Source: a virus
DNA: 40,212 bases
Strand: one strand, 5' to 3'
Virus record (IMG/VR): IMGVR_UViG_3300031521_000016
Coordinates: 99,895-140,106 of that record
The notes beneath the pieces are model-generated. The model saw only the letters and a list, made by a program, of their open reading frames with translations, was not told the DNA's origin and ran no database searches. This document shows positions 38,415 to 40,212 of this stretch, in pieces. The stretch's first letter is position 1, and each line of letters starts with the position of its first letter. A program made the position numbers and the translations under genes.

Positions 38415-39056
38415 ATGGCAGAAACATTAAAAATCGATAAACTGAAGGGTATTATTCCTGATTCAGTTTTAGCAGAAATTCCAATAACAGCTGAAAAGTT
38501 CAATATAACAACTAATCTAAGATTAGCACATTTTTTATCTCAATGTGCTCATGAAAGTGGTGGTTTTTCAGTCGTAAAAGAAAATTTAAACTATTCTGAA
38601 GATAGAATGGTACAGATATTCAAACATGACTTTGACGTTAATCATGATAAAGTAATATCTGATTCAGAAAAGAAAAAAGCTAAAGAGTTAGCAGGACAAC
38701 CAGATAAGATAGGCAATTTCGTATATGCTAATCAGAATGGAAATGGAAATGAAGCAAGTGGAGACGGATACAAATATTCAGGAAGAGGATATATCCAACT
38801 TACAGGAAGAGTCAACTATGCAGAATTTGATAAATTAGTCACTGAAGACATCATGGAATCTCCAGGATTAGTAGCTACTAAATATCCGTTATCATCTGCA
38901 GCTTTTTATTTCAGTAAGAACAATCTGTGGAAAATATGCGATCAAGGTGCTACAAATAATGTAGTAATACAATTAACTAAACGTATAAACGGTGGTACGA
39001 TTGGACTAGATGATCGATTGGCAAGATTTAAAAAGTATTATGACATACTCAAATAA
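38415..39056 (+). CDS. GH19 (chitinase-class) endolysin with EF-hand-like insert
   Basis: The 213-residue protein has the glycoside hydrolase 19 core: LSQCAHESGGF (41-51, catalytic Glu47), VVKENLNYS (53-61, Glu56), NGNGNEASGDGYKYSGRGYI and QLTGRVNYAEF, ending LTKRINGGTIGLDDR. Phage GH19 enzymes cleave peptidoglycan for lysis. Residues 74-85 read DVNHDKVISDSE, matching the 12-residue EF-hand calcium loop (acidic at 1, 3, 5, 9 and 12), inserted where relatives have a short linker. There is no signal peptide, so export would need a holin, which I do not see. It stands alone on the plus strand behind a late-type promoter box. Confidence 0.93.
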   Translation: MAETLKIDKLKGIIPDSVLAEIPITAEKFNITTNLRLAHFLSQCAHESGGFSVVKENLNYSEDRMVQIFKHDFDVNHDKVISDSEKKKAKELAGQPDKIGNFVYANQNGNGNEASGDGYKYSGRGYIQLTGRVNYAEFDKLVTEDIMESPGLVATKYPLSSAAFYFSKNNLWKICDQGATNNVVIQLTKRINGGTIGLDDRLARFKKYYDILK

Positions 39057-39092
39057 AAAGGGACGGAAATTAAATTTCCGTCCCTTTGTTTT
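39057..39092. terminator. Bidirectional terminator between convergent genes
   Basis: A 13-bp stem AAAGGGACGGAAA/TTTCCGTCCCTTT (39057-39069 and 39075-39087) directly follows the endolysin stop. It has TTTGTTTT on the plus side and CTTTTTATTT on the minus side. It serves both the endolysin and the convergent gene ending at 39091. Confidence 0.9.
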
Positions 39093-39972
39093 AGATATTA
39101 TCTAGTTCAATAAGAATACTATCTTCTGTTATTTCAGAAGCTTCTTTACCTATCGTTTTTATGATTGTATCTAAAGTAAGATCACAATAGTCATCTATCC
39201 AATCATCTATGAAATAGAGGTTTCTAGAGTTTTTTATTACACCGAACAGAATAGGATCTTTTTTCTTTTCTTTTTCTGCATTAGTATCAGCACTTGCCGA
39301 TCCGAGAGGATCGTAATGTAATATGACATAGTTGTCGAAGACATTTAATGTATCAGCGGCCTTCTTCTTTTTTGAAACAGACTCAGGAATAACTTTTACG
39401 AAATTCTTGATATACGTTAGACATAATCCAGTTCTATATTTATCGTGAACAGAAGCTTTACTATGAAAAGCTACAATATCTGCTTCTGTTAAATATTTCT
39501 TACCATATTTTGCTACACTTAATGTCAATTCATATTTTAGAGTTTCCGCAAATGCTTCAATCTTTTCTACTAGTGCCACTTGATTATTATCTTTCGCATT
39601 CTGTAGTACAGTATCATATTTATTCAGAACTTCCTCAATAGTGGATTTTTCAAGCTCACGTACATTATTCTTGATCGAATCGAAGAATGACTTGATATGG
39701 TTAAACTTCGATATTTTATGCAGTTTAGCATCAAAATTATGTCCATACATTTTTCTGTAGAGCCATATCTTAAACTTCAGATATACCGTAGGAGCATTGG
39801 CATAGAGATACTTGAGATACTCCAAATGTGAATCTTCAGTTAATCTATTTACATTTGAAGATATAACTCCCCAAGTATTTACTGATGTAGGATTTTCTCG
39901 ATCTTTATACTTCGGTAAATTGAAATCGACTTCTATGTTATTTAGAAGTGTTATACGATTATTTGCTATCAT
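39091..39972 (-). CDS. Hypothetical protein, 293 aa
   Basis: I do not recognise the function. The protein is basic and helical in its first two thirds (YLKYLYANAPTVYLKFKIWL, then FFDSIKNNVRELEKSTIEEV). It has a Lys-rich loop SKKKKAADTLNVFDNY and a second EKEKKKDP. It ends in a beta/alpha part ILFGVIKNSRNLYFIDDWID with DDYCDLTLD. The terminal part could be a small ligand-binding fold. It overlaps the upstream gene by 14 bp. Confidence 0.75.
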   Translation of the reverse strand: MIANNRITLLNNIEVDFNLPKYKDRENPTSVNTWGVISSNVNRLTEDSHLEYLKYLYANAPTVYLKFKIWLYRKMYGHNFDAKLHKISKFNHIKSFFDSIKNNVRELEKSTIEEVLNKYDTVLQNAKDNNQVALVEKIEAFAETLKYELTLSVAKYGKKYLTEADIVAFHSKASVHDKYRTGLCLTYIKNFVKVIPESVSKKKKAADTLNVFDNYVILHYDPLGSASADTNAEKEKKKDPILFGVIKNSRNLYFIDDWIDDYCDLTLDTIIKTIGKEASEITEDSILIELDNI

Positions 39973-40212
39973 CTTTATCTGGTAAAACTGTTAAACTTAA
40001 AATCTTTATTAATTCTTCACGTTTTATATCGGACACATATTCTATTTCGATACCGTCGAAATCCGGTACTGCTTCCTTTTTCCAAGGACTAGGAAAATAA
40101 AGCTTATGACTATCACCTTTAGAATCTGTAGCTTCTATAATTGTCGTTCCGCCATCTCTGTATCTAGAAAAAGAAGTTATTTTCCATTCTTGAACAGACT
40201 TATCTATCACTA
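39959..40212 (-). CDS. Hypothetical protein, start at or beyond window edge
   Basis: The frame is open to the right edge. The only candidate start inside is a GTG at 40208-40210, giving 83 residues, so the true start may lie outside. The visible part is beta-rich and acidic at the end (ITSFSRYRDGGTTIIEATDS, then KLYFPSPW, then ILSLTVLPDKDDSK). It has no known motif and overlaps the gene at 39091-39972 by 14 bp. Confidence 0.6.
   Translation of the reverse strand, partial: VIDKSVQEWKITSFSRYRDGGTTIIEATDSKGDSHKLYFPSPWKKEAVPDFDGIEIEYVSDIKREELIKILSLTVLPDKDDSK

Noticed and set aside
1-40212. CRISPR arrays, insertion sequences, integrase or attachment sites
   Set aside because: No regularly spaced direct repeats, transposase or integrase genes were seen. 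The window reads as a strictly lytic T4-like phage.

Overview
This window reads as part of a T4-like (straboviral-type) myovirus genome. It is AT-rich and densely packed. Almost every gene lies on the minus strand, and many are joined by ATGA or TAATG stop/start overlaps, so transcription runs from high to low coordinates in long polycistronic units. Recognisable T4-type replication and recombination proteins are the SbcCD-like pair gp46/gp47, the gp41 helicase, UvsX, the gp45 clamp, topoisomerase subunits gp52 and gp39, and a family B DNA polymerase (gp43) encoded as two genes about 12 kb apart. Start codons follow A-rich leaders with no clear Shine-Dalgarno sequence. That is typical of phages of Bacteroidota (flavobacteria-like hosts), but the host is an inference.

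Layout, left to right. 1-5.2 kb: a prohead-protease-like gene cut by the window edge, a small phage family, a deoxyribosyltransferase-like protein, gp46, an unknown gene, gp47, and a GIY-YIG homing endonuclease. 5.2-12.1 kb: a phosphoesterase/deoxyribosyltransferase fusion, a SLOG-type protein, a membrane-anchored zincin, gp41, four small unknowns, and UvsX. 12.2-12.6 kb: a lipoprotein gene on the plus strand with its own terminator. 12.6-18.1 kb: small genes, a two-domain glycosyltransferase, and the C-terminal polymerase half (43B). 18.2-18.3 kb: a tRNA-like structured RNA. 18.3-26.1 kb: a second glycosyltransferase-like gene, clamp, gp52, a ferritin-like protein and gp39. 26.2-34.2 kb: an accessory block in which at least six proteins begin with the same short peptide, resembling the T4 capsid-targeting sequence. 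The macro-domain protein, the N-terminal polymerase half (43A), dUTPase and a multi-hairpin RNA lie within this block. 34.2-38.2 kb: a large ligase-like/adenylyltransferase-like fusion, a tandem pair of paralogues, and a cytosine methyltransferase. 38.4-39.1 kb: a GH19 endolysin on the plus strand behind a T4-late-like TATAAATA box. 39.1 kb to the end: two unknown genes.

How the genes work together. The replication genes would build a T4-style replisome and recombination machine. dUTPase, the phosphoesterase/deoxyribosyltransferase proteins, the SLOG protein and the macro protein look like nucleotide-handling or NAD/ADP-ribose-handling accessories. The most interesting system is the set of proteins with N-termini of the form aromatic-x-x-aromatic-(I/V/L)-x-E. 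By analogy with T4 internal proteins they would be packed into the prohead, clipped after the Glu and injected with the DNA. They include a WYL-like protein and a protein with two hydrophobic segments. Other points of note are the distant polymerase split, the tRNA-like RNA beside 43B, a duplicated terminator-promoter module, and a shared C-terminal GKK(Y/F)G(F/L) signature in three proteins.
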